NCBI GenBank assembly: GCA_025934695.1
Contig: JAICWS010000003.1
Location: 62,001-126,000 of the forward strand
DNA from: Alphaproteobacteria bacterium
Lineage (GTDB): Bacteria; Pseudomonadota; Alphaproteobacteria; Micavibrionales; UBA2020
Reading direction: 5' to 3'
DNA: 64,000 nucleotides
Positions 26,994-36,360 of this stretch are shown piece after piece. Both the position numbers and the translations under genes were made by a program. Positions within the stretch are counted from its first letter, which is position 1. Every line of letters starts with the position of its first letter. The notes beneath the pieces were generated by a model that was not told the origin of the DNA, did not search any database, and worked only from the letters and a program-made list of their open reading frames with translations.

Positions 26994-27620
26994 TTACATC
27001 GCCAGCAACACCGCCACATAATGGCAGATCGCCGCGGCCAGAACGATGCCGTGCCAGAGGGCGTGGGTGTACATGTGCTTGTCCCACAAATAGAAACCGA
27101 CGCCGATGGTATAAAGCACGCCGCCCGTGGCGACGAGGACGATGACGTCGACCGGCATCGCGGCAAAGAACGTCTTGCCGCCCGCCACGATGGCCCAGCC
27201 CATCAGCAGGTAGATGATGGAGGAAATGACGTCGAACCTTCCTGCGAGCAGCGACTTGAACACGATGCCGATGAAGGCGAGGATCCATAGCGTCCAGAGC
27301 AGCGTGATCCCCATCTGGTTGTACATGTAGACGAGGATGAAGGGCGTATAGGTGCCCGCGATGAGAAAATAGATGCTGATATGGTCGAGGATTTCGAGCA
27401 CGCGCTTGACGCCTCGTTCCGTAACGACATGGTAAAGCGTCGAGGTTGTGAACAGCAGCAGGAAGCAAAAGCCGTAGACGCCCGCGCCCACCACCGCGCG
27501 CACGTTGCCATGCGCGACCGCGAGCGCCGTCAGCACGGGGAGGCAGCTAACGCCGAAAAGGATGCCCGCGCCGTGGATGAGTCCATGGACGAATTCCTGT
27601 TTATGCGAGTAGGACGACAT
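26994..27620 (-). CDS. Hemolysin III / PAQR-family membrane protein
   Basis: 208 residues with seven hydrophobic helices. PAQR/TrhA-type motifs with putative metal-binding residues are EFVHGLIHGAG near residue 9-19, STLYHV near 58, DHISIYFLIAGTYTP near 77-91 and HALWHGIVLAAAICHY near 185-200. The family name comes from haemolytic activity on expression; relatives act in membrane lipid homeostasis. It is monocistronic and convergent with the HEPN gene. Confidence 0.92.
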   Translation of the reverse strand: MSSYSHKQEFVHGLIHGAGILFGVSCLPVLTALAVAHGNVRAVVGAGVYGFCFLLLFTTSTLYHVVTERGVKRVLEILDHISIYFLIAGTYTPFILVYMYNQMGITLLWTLWILAFIGIVFKSLLAGRFDVISSIIYLLMGWAIVAGGKTFFAAMPVDVIVLVATGGVLYTIGVGFYLWDKHMYTHALWHGIVLAAAICHYVAVLLAM

Positions 27621-27811
27621 GCGGCGCTCTTGACCTCTTGAAATAGAACCTTGGCCAATTCTAGCCGGAAATCCGCCGCCACTGGCAGGCGGATTAGCCC
27701 CGTTCCGCTTGAATTGGCACGTATATGTTTTGACATAAGGGCCGAAATTCCGGAGAAAGTCTCGCCAAAAAGGGGCGGAACCGCGCGCCTCGCGGTCCCG
27801 TTGGAAATTCC

Positions 27812-27988
27812 ATGAAGCTGTCTTTATCAGATAAGAATTGGCGTTTTGACCGCGGCCTCGCCGGCGATATTCTTCTCGCCCTCGCCGTGGCGGCCGCCTT
27901 TACGGTTTTTGCGGTGACCGTCATGCAGCTGGACGATGTCACGAATGTGCCCCGCATCTTCCCGCCGGGCCGCACGGTTTACATGTAG
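27812..27988 (+). CDS. Small membrane protein (58 aa)
   Basis: A short gene encoding 58 residues: a polar start MKLSLSDKNWRFDRG, one hydrophobic helix of about 22 residues (ILLALAVAAAFTVFAVTVM) and a short periplasmic end LPRIFPPGRTVYM-like. TTGACATAA occurs at 27730, 82 bases upstream, although a good -10 at 17 bases is lacking. The ribosome site is weak (TTGGAA). Codon choice is GC3-rich like its neighbours. Not recognised; could be a structural small protein. Confidence 0.5.
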   Translation: MKLSLSDKNWRFDRGLAGDILLALAVAAAFTVFAVTVMQLDDVTNVPRIFPPGRTVYM

Positions 27989-27999
27989 AACCTTCGGCG

Positions 28000-29451
28000 T
28001 TATTTTCCGATCAATGCCAGAATTTCATCAGCCGTTTTTTCCGCATCGGTGAACTGCAGCGCCTTTGACTGGGCGTCGAGCCTTTCCAGCAGCGGCTTCA
28101 CGGCGGCGATGCCATGGTGCGTCACATAGCCCGGCATTTCGTTCTGGATTTTTTCGGTCTTGGCGGCCCAGGCGTCGGATGGGATCTGCGGCAGCGGCAG
28201 CGCGCGCATCGCGAGCCTGTCGCCGCGCAGGAATTTTCGGTAGGCGGCGATGGAAGCGTCGCTTTCGGCGACGTCGCGCAGCACATTGTCGTTTCCCGGC
28301 ATGCCCCAGCCGAAGATATTTACCACCCGCGCGCCATGGCCGAACAGGTTGCCCAGATATTCCTCCATATCCGTCGCATGCGACCTTTGCCCCGCATACG
28401 GCGGCGCGACGGCCGTACCGGCCGCGGAAATCCATGGTGGATTGCCATGGGCTTTCAGCTGCGCCGCGATCTGTTCGAGATGGCCGGGCTCCGGATAGGT
28501 CGAAAAGCCGGGCGCATGCGACGGGCCGAAGGCGGTTTCGGGCGGGGTGGCATGCGCGGCTTCGAGATAGGTGGCGGGGACTTTCGCCGGCGTCAGGCGC
28601 TTCGCCAGCTCATAGGCGGTCTGTGATTTGAATGCGACATGGGAATAAATATGGTCGGCGGGCACGCCGCTCTTCGCGAGATCGCGCGTCCACATATCAA
28701 TGAAGTCTTTCAGTACTTCTTCACGCGCGGCGTCGGCATCGGTGGGCGGGTTCTGTGCGCTGAAGCCCTTGTTCGTGAAGGCGCAGAAGCCGAGCGGCGC
28801 GTTGGTTTTATAGTCGCGGCCCATCTGCGTTTCCCAGCCCGCAATGACACCGATAAAAAGATCATCCTTTCCCGCCGCATGCAGCCTGCGCAAGCCGCGT
28901 TCCACCGCGTGGCCGATGACGGCAGCGCGCGCGGAAACCGCGTCGCTCACGCCCTTGCTGTTGAGGCAAAGCTGCGGCGCGGCGCGCACCGGCTTCGCCG
29001 ACCAGTCGAGGCGCCGTCCCCGGCTGGGCAGGCCCGACCAGTCGAGCCATTCGATGCTGCCGGGGATGCCGAGCGTCTTCACGCGGCCCCAGAAAATCGA
29101 GTCATCGATGTGAAAACCGACCGCCATGTTTTTCCGCACGGCGATGTCGAAGCCGTCGGTAATGAGCGCGGTCACTTGCTCGTCCGTATCGTCGAAGGCG
29201 ATCGGCCCCAGGATAAAGCCCAGTTTCCGGCTGCGGGTGCCGGGCGCGTCGATGCGGCTGCGGATATCCTCGACCTCTGCCGCGAGATCGAGCGGCGAGG
29301 GCGGCGCGCTGAGGCCCCCGGTGCGACCGTCATAGCTGCCGGTGAAGAGCTGGAAGGCCAGGTATTGCGGTGCACTCTGCGCCGGGGCGGCGCTGGCGAT
29401 ACCGGAGAGCAACAAGGCAGCCAAGGCTGTCAGGCAGGCGAGGAGTTTCAT
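28000..29451 (-). CDS. Secreted protein, possible TIM-barrel glycosidase-like
   Basis: 483 residues. Signal peptide to about residue 21 (SGIASAAPA). The mature protein alternates strands and helices and holds motifs reminiscent of a glycoside-hydrolase or polysaccharide-processing barrel: GFHIDDSIFWGR (about 112-123), FIGVIAGWETQMGRD (about 200-214), and HGARVVNIFGWGMPGND (about 385). The acidic residues in DDS and WET could be catalytic. I do not recognise the family; enzyme activity is inference from layout only. It is divergent from mutM. Confidence 0.65.
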   Translation of the reverse strand: MKLLACLTALAALLLSGIASAAPAQSAPQYLAFQLFTGSYDGRTGGLSAPPSPLDLAAEVEDIRSRIDAPGTRSRKLGFILGPIAFDDTDEQVTALITDGFDIAVRKNMAVGFHIDDSIFWGRVKTLGIPGSIEWLDWSGLPSRGRRLDWSAKPVRAAPQLCLNSKGVSDAVSARAAVIGHAVERGLRRLHAAGKDDLFIGVIAGWETQMGRDYKTNAPLGFCAFTNKGFSAQNPPTDADAAREEVLKDFIDMWTRDLAKSGVPADHIYSHVAFKSQTAYELAKRLTPAKVPATYLEAAHATPPETAFGPSHAPGFSTYPEPGHLEQIAAQLKAHGNPPWISAAGTAVAPPYAGQRSHATDMEEYLGNLFGHGARVVNIFGWGMPGNDNVLRDVAESDASIAAYRKFLRGDRLAMRALPLPQIPSDAWAAKTEKIQNEMPGYVTHHGIAAVKPLLERLDAQSKALQFTDAEKTADEILALIGK

Positions 29452-29577
29452 GAACGGATTGTACCCCGCCCGTCCTCCTTTCGGCTATCTTTGCATTATG
29501 GAATATAAAACCGCGATCGCTTGGCAGCCCCCGCGGGCGGGATTATATTCGTGCCAGCATTTAACGAAAGACACTCC

Positions 29578-30420
29578 ATGCCCGAACTTCCCGAGGTCGA
29601 AACCGTCTGCCGCGGCCTGTCCAAGGCCCTGAAGGGCCAGAAAATCGAGGCCGTCACGGTCAACCGCAAGGATCTGCGCATCCCCTTCCCCAAGCATCTT
29701 TCCGAAATCGCGGGCGCGAAGATCGAATCCATCGGCCGCCGTGCGAAATACATCCTGATCCGCCTCAGTAATGGCGAAACCATGATCGTGCACCTCGGCA
29801 TGTCGGGACGCATGGTCGTGAAAGCCAAGGGCGAGGCTTACAGCCCCGAAAAGCATGACCATTTGCTGTTAAAGATGCAGGACGGCACGAAAGTCGTCTT
29901 CAATGATGCGCGGCGCTTTGGCTTGGTCGATCTGGTCGCGACGGGTGACCTTAACCAGCACAGGCTGTTCCAGCATCTGGGCCCCGAGCCGCTGGAAGTG
30001 GCCTTCAACGCCGAATACCTGGCCCAAAAGTTCAAGGGCAAGAAGGTCGCGGTGAAGCTGGCGATCATGGACCAGACCATCGTCGTCGGCGTCGGTAATA
30101 TCTATGCCTCGGAAGCGTTGTTCCGCGCCGGCATTGACCCGAAGCGCAAGGCACAGACTCTGAAAAAGCCTGCGCTCGACAAACTGGTTTCCTCCATCCG
30201 GATTGTCTTGCAGGACGCGATCAAGGCGGGCGGCAGTTCCTTGCGCGATTACGTGCAGGCGGACGGCGAATTGGGGTATTTCCAGCATCACTGGGCGGTT
30301 TACGACAAGGCGGGGCAGAAATGCCCGGGCTGCACCTGCGACATCAAAAAGACGGGCGGCATCCAGAAATTCACCCAAGGCCAGCGGTCAACATTTCATT
30401 GCCCGCGCAAGCAGAAATAG
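29578..30420 (+). CDS. mutM: Formamidopyrimidine-DNA glycosylase (Fpg) with altered zinc finger
   Basis: Removes 8-oxoguanine and other oxidised purines. MPELPEVETV gives the catalytic Pro1/Glu2 after Met removal; ATG 29578 was chosen for this reason over an upstream in-frame start. The helix-two-turn-helix region is normal (VGVGNIYASEALF). The C-terminal zinc finger is abnormal: the first pair CPGC is present, but the second reads HCPRKQK, so the fourth Cys of the usual C-x2-C is Lys, and the spacing (22 instead of about 16 residues) is longer. Extra Cys (CTCD) could compensate. Confidence 0.93.
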   Translation: MPELPEVETVCRGLSKALKGQKIEAVTVNRKDLRIPFPKHLSEIAGAKIESIGRRAKYILIRLSNGETMIVHLGMSGRMVVKAKGEAYSPEKHDHLLLKMQDGTKVVFNDARRFGLVDLVATGDLNQHRLFQHLGPEPLEVAFNAEYLAQKFKGKKVAVKLAIMDQTIVVGVGNIYASEALFRAGIDPKRKAQTLKKPALDKLVSSIRIVLQDAIKAGGSSLRDYVQADGELGYFQHHWAVYDKAGQKCPGCTCDIKKTGGIQKFTQGQRSTFHCPRKQK

Positions 30421-30528
30421 GCTAAAAACGGGCCATGCGAGATATTTTTCTGTTCAGCCACGCGGTACTGGGAGCGACGCTTCCCTTCGCCGGTTTTGAC
30501 GAAAACGATTTCACCCAGGAGCAGCCCC

Positions 30529-31347
30529 ATGACGACCAGCGCCCTTCCCGCACAGAAAGCGAGCGGCACCATGACCTATGAACATATCCTCGTCGAGCAG
30601 AAGAAGAAGGTTGGCGTCATTACGCTGAACCGCCCCAAGGCGCTGAATGCCCTATGCCAGGCGCTGATGGACGAGCTGGCCCAGGCGCTCGACGGTTTCG
30701 AGCGCGATCCGGGCGTGTCCTGCATCGTCATCACCGGCAGCGAGAAAGCCTTCGCGGCCGGCGCCGACATCAAGGAAATGGCGCCCAAGAATTACATGGA
30801 CGTCTACAAGGAAGATTTCATCACCCGCAACTGGGAGCAGCTGACGCGCTGCCGCAAGCCCGTCATCGCGGCGGTCGCCGGCTATTGCCTGGGCGGCGGC
30901 TGCGAGCTCGCCATGATGTGCGATTTCATCCTGGCCGCGGACACGGCGAAATTCAGCCAGCCCGAGATCACCATTGGAACCATCCCCGGCGCGGGCGGCA
31001 CGCAGCGCCTGACGCGCGCGGTGGGCAAGGCCAAGGCCATGGAAATGTGCCTGACCGCCCGCATGATCGATGCGAAGGAAGCCGAAGCCGCGGGGCTCGT
31101 CTCCCGCGTCGTGCCGGCCGCGACGCTCATGACCGAGGCGCTTGCCGTGGCGGACAAAATATCTACCTTCTCTCTTCCGGCCGTGATGATGGTCAAGGAA
31201 TCGGTTAACCGCGCCTATGAGACCACGCTGACGGAAGGCCTGCGCTTCGAGCGCCGCCTGTTCCATGCCACTTTCGCGTCTGAAGACCAGAAAGAGGGCA
31301 TGGCGGCCTTCGTCGAGAAGCGCCCGGCAAGCTTTAAAGACAAGTAA
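30529..31347 (+). CDS. Enoyl-CoA hydratase (crotonase family)
   Basis: 272 residues. Hydrates 2-enoyl-CoA in beta-oxidation. Crotonase signatures: [12 protein letters not shown], oxyanion-hole segment [12 protein letters not shown] (about 84-95), [12 protein letters not shown] (about 125-136), and [15 protein letters not shown] with the two catalytic Glu positions (E in PEITIG and E near KAMEMC region by family comparison). GGAG precedes ATG 30529; ATG 30571 (MTYEHI) is a possible shorter start. It is 148 bases upstream of rpsT. Confidence 0.93.
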   Translation: MTTSALPAQKASGTMTYEHILVEQKKKVGVITLNRPKALNALCQALMDELAQALDGFERDPGVSCIVITGSEKAFAAGADIKEMAPKNYMDVYKEDFITRNWEQLTRCRKPVIAAVAGYCLGGGCELAMMCDFILAADTAKFSQPEITIGTIPGAGGTQRLTRAVGKAKAMEMCLTARMIDAKEAEAAGLVSRVVPAATLMTEALAVADKISTFSLPAVMMVKESVNRAYETTLTEGLRFERRLFHATFASEDQKEGMAAFVEKRPASFKDK

Positions 31348-31363
31348 AATCAGGGGTTTTTAC

Positions 31364-31372
31364 TTATCCACA
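31364..31372. promoter_or_regulatory. DnaA box
   Basis: A perfect TTATCCACA, directly upstream of the rpsT promoter and about 0.9 kb before dnaA. Confidence 0.75.
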
Positions 31373-31378
31373 AGTTTG

Positions 31379-31407
31379 TTGACTTCGCCTGAAAACCCCT
31401 TTAAAAA
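31379..31407 (+). promoter_or_regulatory. Predicted rpsT promoter
   Basis: TTGACT (31379-31384), 17 bases, TAAAAA (31402-31407), 90 bases before the rpsT ATG and 6 bases after a DnaA box. Confidence 0.55.
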
Positions 31408-31495
31408 CGCAAAGCTCGGGCTTGCGGGATGCGCATGACGTGATTCTGCCGTTTGAGCCCGGTTAAGAGAATTTAGAGAAAGAGAAACTACAAAA

Positions 31496-31765
31496 ATGGC
31501 CATTCATAAGTCAGCCAAAAAACGCATTCGCCGCAACGCGCGCCGCGCCGGCTACAACAAGTCCCGCGTCTCGAACATGCGCTCCCAGATCCGCAAAGTC
31601 GAAGAAGCGATCAAGTCGGGCAACGCACAGGCAGCGCAGGAAGCGCTGAAAGCAGCCCAGCCCGCGATCCACAAGACCGCCGCACGCGGCCTTCTCCACA
31701 AGAAGAACGCCTCGCGCAAGCTGTCCCGTCTCTCGGCGCGAATCAAGCTGCTCAAGAAGAAATAA
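31496..31765 (+). CDS. rpsT: 30S ribosomal protein S20
   Basis: 89 residues, Lys/Arg/Ala-rich, normal S20: AIHKSAKKRIRRNARR start and LHKKNASRKLSRLSARIK end. It binds 16S rRNA early in 30S assembly. Its place immediately before dnaA is common in alphaproteobacteria. A GAGAAAGAGAAA sequence, a weak ribosome site, precedes the ATG. A good terminator follows. Confidence 0.97.
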   Translation: MAIHKSAKKRIRRNARRAGYNKSRVSNMRSQIRKVEEAIKSGNAQAAQEALKAAQPAIHKTAARGLLHKKNASRKLSRLSARIKLLKKK

Positions 31766-31800
31766 GAATCGCTGGGCGGAGAATCTCCCGCGCGAACAAA

Positions 31801-31827
31801 AAAACGCCGCAAGACCTGCGGCGTTTT
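31801..31827 (+). terminator. rpsT Rho-independent terminator
   Basis: AACGCCGC / GCGGCGTT stem with a 7-base loop and a following run of six T, 35 bases after the stop. Confidence 0.9.
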
Positions 31828-32266
31828 TTGTTTTTGGAATGAGTCAACCGCAAAAACTTTTCTTCCGAAAAATTTTCAGCGAAATTTTTTCGCATGAAAA
31901 TTTTTGCAAGAAATTTCGCGGCATAAAAAATTCATAATTTGATACGTTTCTTGCTTTTTAAATTTTATCCACAATTCCTCTTGCGACTCATTTTTCCCCC
32001 GGTGTAGTGTTGCTCCACTTCACAGTTTGTAACGGAACCAAAGACGCCGCGACACCGCGAAAGCATCGCAGTTTTTCGGCTTGGCAATGCAAATGAGTGA
32101 GGGTTCACACGCTGGTCTGGGGAGGAGCGATTCTCTTCCAATTCTTCTCCAATCAGCGATCGGGATGTGAAGGAATTCCTGGCTTCGTCCTGAAGCAAAA
32201 TATTTCTTACAGAGGCCGCAAGGCTTCTTCATCGAAGCACTAAAGTATTCGAGGGGTAGATATTTG
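31828..32266. other. AT-rich dnaA leader; possible replication origin or autoregulatory region
   Basis: This 439-base gene-free stretch contains a very AT-rich block (about 31850-31970) with repeats of GAAATTTTTTCGC, GAAAATTTTTGC and GAAATTTCGC, then a perfect DnaA box TTATCCACA at 31965-31973. About 300 bases of mixed composition lead to dnaA, with no recognised ORF. The repeated AT motif plus a DnaA box beside dnaA fits an unwinding region or dnaA autoregulation; only two perfect DnaA boxes are seen in the area, fewer than usual for an origin. Confidence 0.45.
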
Positions 32267-33682
32267 ATGTTTGATAAGGGAAATACCGCTGCCGCCGCCG
32301 CGGCAGAGAGCGCTGCCGTATCCACCCTGGCGCTCCGCTTCGAGCAAGTGAAATCCCTGCTCCAAAAGGAATTCGGCGACGCCGCCTTCCGCACCTGGAT
32401 CCAGCCGATCGAGTCGACTGGCTTTTCAAACAACGCGCTCGAGCTTTCGGTTCCCACCCGATTCATCCGTGACTGGGTGAAATCGCACTATGCCGACCGT
32501 ATCCGCAGCCTGTGGCACCAGCATTTCGGCCCCATCGCCCGCGTCGATATCGTCATCGCCGCCAAGAAAGCGCCGACGTCCGGCGAGGCGAAACCCGCCC
32601 CGCAGCATACGGTCACCGCTTTCGAGCGCCCCGCCGTCGCGAATGAAAATGCGGCCGAGAACGTCTCGTCCCCGCTCGATGCGCGCTACACCTTCCAGAA
32701 TTACGTGACCGCGCCCTCGAACGAGCTCGCCTATGCCGCCGCCAGACGCGTGGCGGAGGGCGACGGCGCGCCGAATCCCTTGTTCCTGCAGGGCGGCGTG
32801 GGCCTGGGCAAGACGCACCTGATGCATGCGGCGGCGCAGGCCATCCGCGCCAAATCGCCCGAGCGCAAGGTCGCTTACCTGTCGGCCGAGAAATTCATGT
32901 ACCAGTTCGTGCGCGCGCTGCGCTCGAAGGAGACGATCTCCTTCAAGGAGCAGTTCCGCAACGTCGACGTGCTGATGATCGATGACGTGCAGTTCATCTG
33001 CGGCAAGGAATCGACGCAGGAAGAGTTCTTCCATACCTTCAACGCCCTCATCGACCAGGGCAAGCAGATCGTCGTCTCCGCCGACAAGGCGCCGTCCGAG
33101 ATGGAAGGCATCGGCGAACGCCTGCGCTCGCGCCTCGGCATGGGGCTGGTGGCCACGATCAATCCCACCTCCTATGAACTGCGCCTGTCGATCCTGCAAT
33201 CCAAATGCGCGCTGATGAAGCGCGAGATGCCCAAGGACGTGCTGGAATTCCTGGCCTCCAAGATCGCGTCGAACGTGCGCGAGCTCGAGGGCGCGCTGAA
33301 CCGCCTGATCGCCCATGCAGATCTGGCCGGCCGCACCATCACCGTCGAGTCCGCCGCCGACCTGCTGCAGGACCTGCTGCGCGCTGGCGCCCGCCGCGTG
33401 ACGGTCGAGGACATCCAGCGCAAGGTCGCGGAACATTACAACATCCGCCTGTCCGACATGCATTCGCCGCGCCGCGCGCGTCCGCTGGCCCGTCCGCGCC
33501 AGGTCGCCATGTACCTGTCCAAGCAGCTGACGGAACATTCGCTGCCCGAAATCGGCCGCAAGTTCGGCGGCCGCGACCATACCACCATTATCCACGGCGT
33601 GCGCAAGATCGAAGAGCTCTGCCAGGCCGACCGCGCGATGAAGGACGACATCGAAACGCTCAAGCGCGTGATTGCGGGTTAA
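32267..33682 (+). CDS. dnaA: Chromosomal replication initiator DnaA
   Basis: 471 residues. Domain I (about 15-80, [20 protein letters not shown]), a variable linker, AAA+ domain III with Walker [11 protein letters not shown] (near 180), Walker [10 protein letters not shown] (near 240) and a C-terminal domain IV with the DnaA signature [18 protein letters not shown] (near 440). ATP-bound DnaA opens oriC. ATG 32267 is preceded by GAGGGGT; a TTG lies one codon earlier. Monocistronic. A nested inverted repeat follows. Confidence 0.98.
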   Translation: MFDKGNTAAAAAAESAAVSTLALRFEQVKSLLQKEFGDAAFRTWIQPIESTGFSNNALELSVPTRFIRDWVKSHYADRIRSLWHQHFGPIARVDIVIAAKKAPTSGEAKPAPQHTVTAFERPAVANENAAENVSSPLDARYTFQNYVTAPSNELAYAAARRVAEGDGAPNPLFLQGGVGLGKTHLMHAAAQAIRAKSPERKVAYLSAEKFMYQFVRALRSKETISFKEQFRNVDVLMIDDVQFICGKESTQEEFFHTFNALIDQGKQIVVSADKAPSEMEGIGERLRSRLGMGLVATINPTSYELRLSILQSKCALMKREMPKDVLEFLASKIASNVRELEGALNRLIAHADLAGRTITVESAADLLQDLLRAGARRVTVEDIQRKVAEHYNIRLSDMHSPRRARPLARPRQVAMYLSKQLTEHSLPEIGRKFGGRDHTTIIHGVRKIEELCQADRAMKDDIETLKRVIAG

Positions 33683-33694
33683 CGCCCCTTTAAT

Positions 33695-33776
33695 CGTCAT
33701 TCCCGCGAAAGCGGAATCTCGTGGAACAGGTACCGCGCTCGATTGTCACGGGATCTCCGCTTTCGCGGGAATGACG
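33695..33776. repeat. Inverted repeat with GAAA-loop arms after dnaA
   Basis: Arms 33695-33719 and 33752-33776 are near-perfect complements; each contains CCGC-GAAA-GCGG. The design is the same as at 22216-22316, though the sequence differs. It resembles the widespread dispersed element with core CATTCCCGCGAAAGCGG and may serve as the dnaA terminator. Confidence 0.75.
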
Positions 33777-33789
33777 GAAGCTAACGGAA

Positions 33790-34251
33790 ATGCACCCCAG
33801 CGCCGAACTCCTCACCCGCTTCTACACTGCCCTCGGCAACCGCGACGCGGCAACCATGGGCGCCTGTTATGCCGATAACGCGGTCTTCTCCGACCCCGTC
33901 TTCACGAACCTGGATGCTGCCGACGCCCGCAAGATGTGGCGCATGCTCTGCGCCCGGGCGAAGGACTTCAGCCTCACCTTCAACGTCATCGAGGCGGATG
34001 ATAAAACGGGCCGCGCCCGTCTGACCGCGACCTATTTATTTTCCGGCACCGGTAACCGGGTCGTGAACCGGATCGAATCATCTTTTGAGTTTCGCGGCGG
34101 CAAAATCGCCCGGCACACCGACCGTTTCGACCTCTATGCCTGGCTGCGCCAGGCGCTGGGGGTCAAAGGCCTGTTGCTGGGATGGTTGCCGCCGGTCCAG
34201 AACCGGCTGCGCCGGCAGGCCATGGATCGGTTAACCGCCTGGAAGGACTAA
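33790..34251 (+). CDS. NTF2-like/SnoaL-type protein
   Basis: 153 residues. N-terminal LTRFYTALGNRDAATMGACY with FSDPVF and the later strand-rich part (ATYLFSGTGNRVVNRIESSFEFRGGKI) match the NTF2/SnoaL cone fold, probably binding or isomerising a small molecule. Substrate unknown. The C-terminal 30 residues are basic and extend past the usual fold. It starts 13 bases after the inverted repeat and probably has its own promoter there. ATG at 33790. Confidence 0.8.
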   Translation: MHPSAELLTRFYTALGNRDAATMGACYADNAVFSDPVFTNLDAADARKMWRMLCARAKDFSLTFNVIEADDKTGRARLTATYLFSGTGNRVVNRIESSFEFRGGKIARHTDRFDLYAWLRQALGVKGLLLGWLPPVQNRLRRQAMDRLTAWKD

Positions 34252-34338
34252 ATCCCGCCTTTCCAGAGGATTGGATTTATCCGCGGAACTGTCCTATATT
34301 CTTGAAAGAACAAGTCTTTCCTCCTTGAGGGTTCCCCC

Positions 34339-36297
34339 ATGCGCCGTTTTCTGATGCTTTGCCTGCTCCTTCTGATATCCGCGAAGAGTTTCGCGGCGGA
34401 ACATCCGAAGCCGCGCGAAGACCATGTGCAGGCGCGTCTCTATTCGCCAATCACTGCCACAGGAGACAAGACGGTCATTCCGGTCGCGCTCGAACTCAAA
34501 CTCCAGCCGAAATGGGATACTTACTGGCGCACGCCCGGCGACGCGGGCCTCGCGCCCGTGCTGAAGTGGGACGGGTCGGACAACTTCAAGTCGGCTGATC
34601 TGAAGTATCCGCTGCCGCACCGGCTCACCGCCTTCGACCTCGACAATATCGTTTATACCGATGCGGTGACCTTCCCGATTGACGTGACGGTCGCGAATGC
34701 CGGCCAGCCGCTGAACCTGAAACTGCATGTCGACCTGTTGGTCTGCAATGACATCTGCGTGCCCGAAAAGCACGACCTGACCCTCAGCCTCCCTGCGGGC
34801 GAGGCGAAACCTTCATCGGATGCCGATGCGTATAAGGATGCGGTCGCGAAGCTGCCGCAACAGGCGGGCGGCGATTTCCACTTCGACAAGGTCTGGCTCG
34901 ATTATGACCCGTCGAACAAGAACTATGTCGTGGTGCAGGCGACCTCGCCCGAAGCGCCGGCAGCCGACGCCGACCTGTTCATCGAGAACCCGGCGGGGCT
35001 GACCTACGGCAAGCCCGTCACGACTTATGACGCGAAGACCAAGACGCTTACCTTGCGCGCCGAAATCCATTCCAACGATCCGCTGGACTCCATCAAAACC
35101 AGCCTGTCCAAGAGCCCTTTCACGCTGACCTGGCGCAACCATGACAAGGGTATCGAAGGGACTGCCACACTAGGCGAGAAACCGGCAGGTGCCGGCCCTT
35201 TAGTGACGCCCCGCGAAGGGGCGGTGGTGATGGAGGAAATGGAGTCGATCAGCCCTGAGATCCTGTTCCTGGCACTCTTGGGCGGATTGATCCTGAACCT
35301 GATGCCCTGTGTTTTGCCGGTCCTGTCGATCAAGGTGCTGTCGGTCGTCAGCCACGGCGGCAAGGAGAACAAGAAGACCATCTTCCGCAATTTCATGGCC
35401 TCTTCGGCCGGCATCGTCGTTTCTTTCTGGGGGCTGGCAGCGGCGCTGGTCGCGCTCAAGAGCGCCGGTCAAAGCGTGGGCTGGGGCATCCAGTTCCAGC
35501 ATCCGGCGTTTCTCGTGTTCCTCACCTTCATCGTCCTGTTCTTCGCGGCCAATATGTGGGGTTTCTTCGAAATCCCGCTGCCGCGCTTTATCGCCAGGCA
35601 TATCGTGGCGAAGCACGAGCATGAGCCGACGCTGGTCGGCCACTTCCTGACCGGCGTTTTCGCGACGCTGCTGGCCACGCCCTGCAGCGCACCGTTCCTT
35701 GGCACCGCCGTCGGCTTCGCGCTCGCGCGCGGGCCGTTCGAGATTTTCTCGATCTTCACCTTCTTAGGTCTTGGCCTCGCCCTGCCCTATCTCGTGCTCG
35801 CCGTCTCGCCGCGCCTGTTCAAATACATGCCCCGGCCCGGCAAATGGATGGTGACGCTGAAGAAGATACTGTCTGTCGCGCTGCTGCTGACCGCGGTGTG
35901 GCTTGCGAACATCATCATCACACTGCAGACGATGCCCACGCTGGATGAAGGCTGGGAGGAACTGGACCAGGCCGCGATTCCGAAACTGGTCGAGGACGGC
36001 AAGACCGTGGTCGTCGACGTCACCGCCGACTGGTGCCTGACCTGCAAGGCGAACAAGAAATTCGTGCTCGACCAGCCCGACGTGGTCGAGGCCATGTCAC
36101 ACGACAATATCGTCAAAATGCAGGCGGACTGGACGCAGCACGACGAATCCATCGCCGCCTATCTGCGGCAGTTCGGGCGCTATGGCATCCCTTTCAACGT
36201 TGTTTACGGGCCCGGCGCGCCCAAGGGCATCGCCCTGCCCGAGCTCCTGACGAAGAAGGATGTTATGGACGCGCTGTCCGAGGCGGCGTCGGAGTAG
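34339..36297 (+). CDS. DsbD/ScsB-like protein-disulfide reductase
   Basis: 652 residues. It carries electrons from cytoplasmic thioredoxin across the inner membrane to periplasmic thiol proteins. Signal peptide to about 20; periplasmic N-domain with CNDICVP (near 135); about eight membrane helices (about 305-545) with the redox Cys in NLMPCVLP (near 322) and TPCSAPF (near 447); C-terminal thioredoxin domain with WCLTCK (near 563). The fused N-domain resembles ScsB more than E. coli DsbD. A possible promoter is TTGGAT / TATATT (about 34270). Its operon may continue into the TerB-like genes. Confidence 0.92.
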   Translation: MRRFLMLCLLLLISAKSFAAEHPKPREDHVQARLYSPITATGDKTVIPVALELKLQPKWDTYWRTPGDAGLAPVLKWDGSDNFKSADLKYPLPHRLTAFDLDNIVYTDAVTFPIDVTVANAGQPLNLKLHVDLLVCNDICVPEKHDLTLSLPAGEAKPSSDADAYKDAVAKLPQQAGGDFHFDKVWLDYDPSNKNYVVVQATSPEAPAADADLFIENPAGLTYGKPVTTYDAKTKTLTLRAEIHSNDPLDSIKTSLSKSPFTLTWRNHDKGIEGTATLGEKPAGAGPLVTPREGAVVMEEMESISPEILFLALLGGLILNLMPCVLPVLSIKVLSVVSHGGKENKKTIFRNFMASSAGIVVSFWGLAAALVALKSAGQSVGWGIQFQHPAFLVFLTFIVLFFAANMWGFFEIPLPRFIARHIVAKHEHEPTLVGHFLTGVFATLLATPCSAPFLGTAVGFALARGPFEIFSIFTFLGLGLALPYLVLAVSPRLFKYMPRPGKWMVTLKKILSVALLLTAVWLANIIITLQTMPTLDEGWEELDQAAIPKLVEDGKTVVVDVTADWCLTCKANKKFVLDQPDVVEAMSHDNIVKMQADWTQHDESIAAYLRQFGRYGIPFNVVYGPGAPKGIALPELLTKKDVMDALSEAASE

Positions 36298-36360
36298 GAT
36301 TGCTTTTACATACTGTCAATCCGGTTGTGCTCCAAAGACGGAAAGGTTAATCTTTTTGCC

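Noticed and set aside
32426-33700. 424-codon open frame opposite dnaA
   Set aside because: Antisense shadow of a GC-rich gene; its translation is His/Arg/Gly-rich with no domain.
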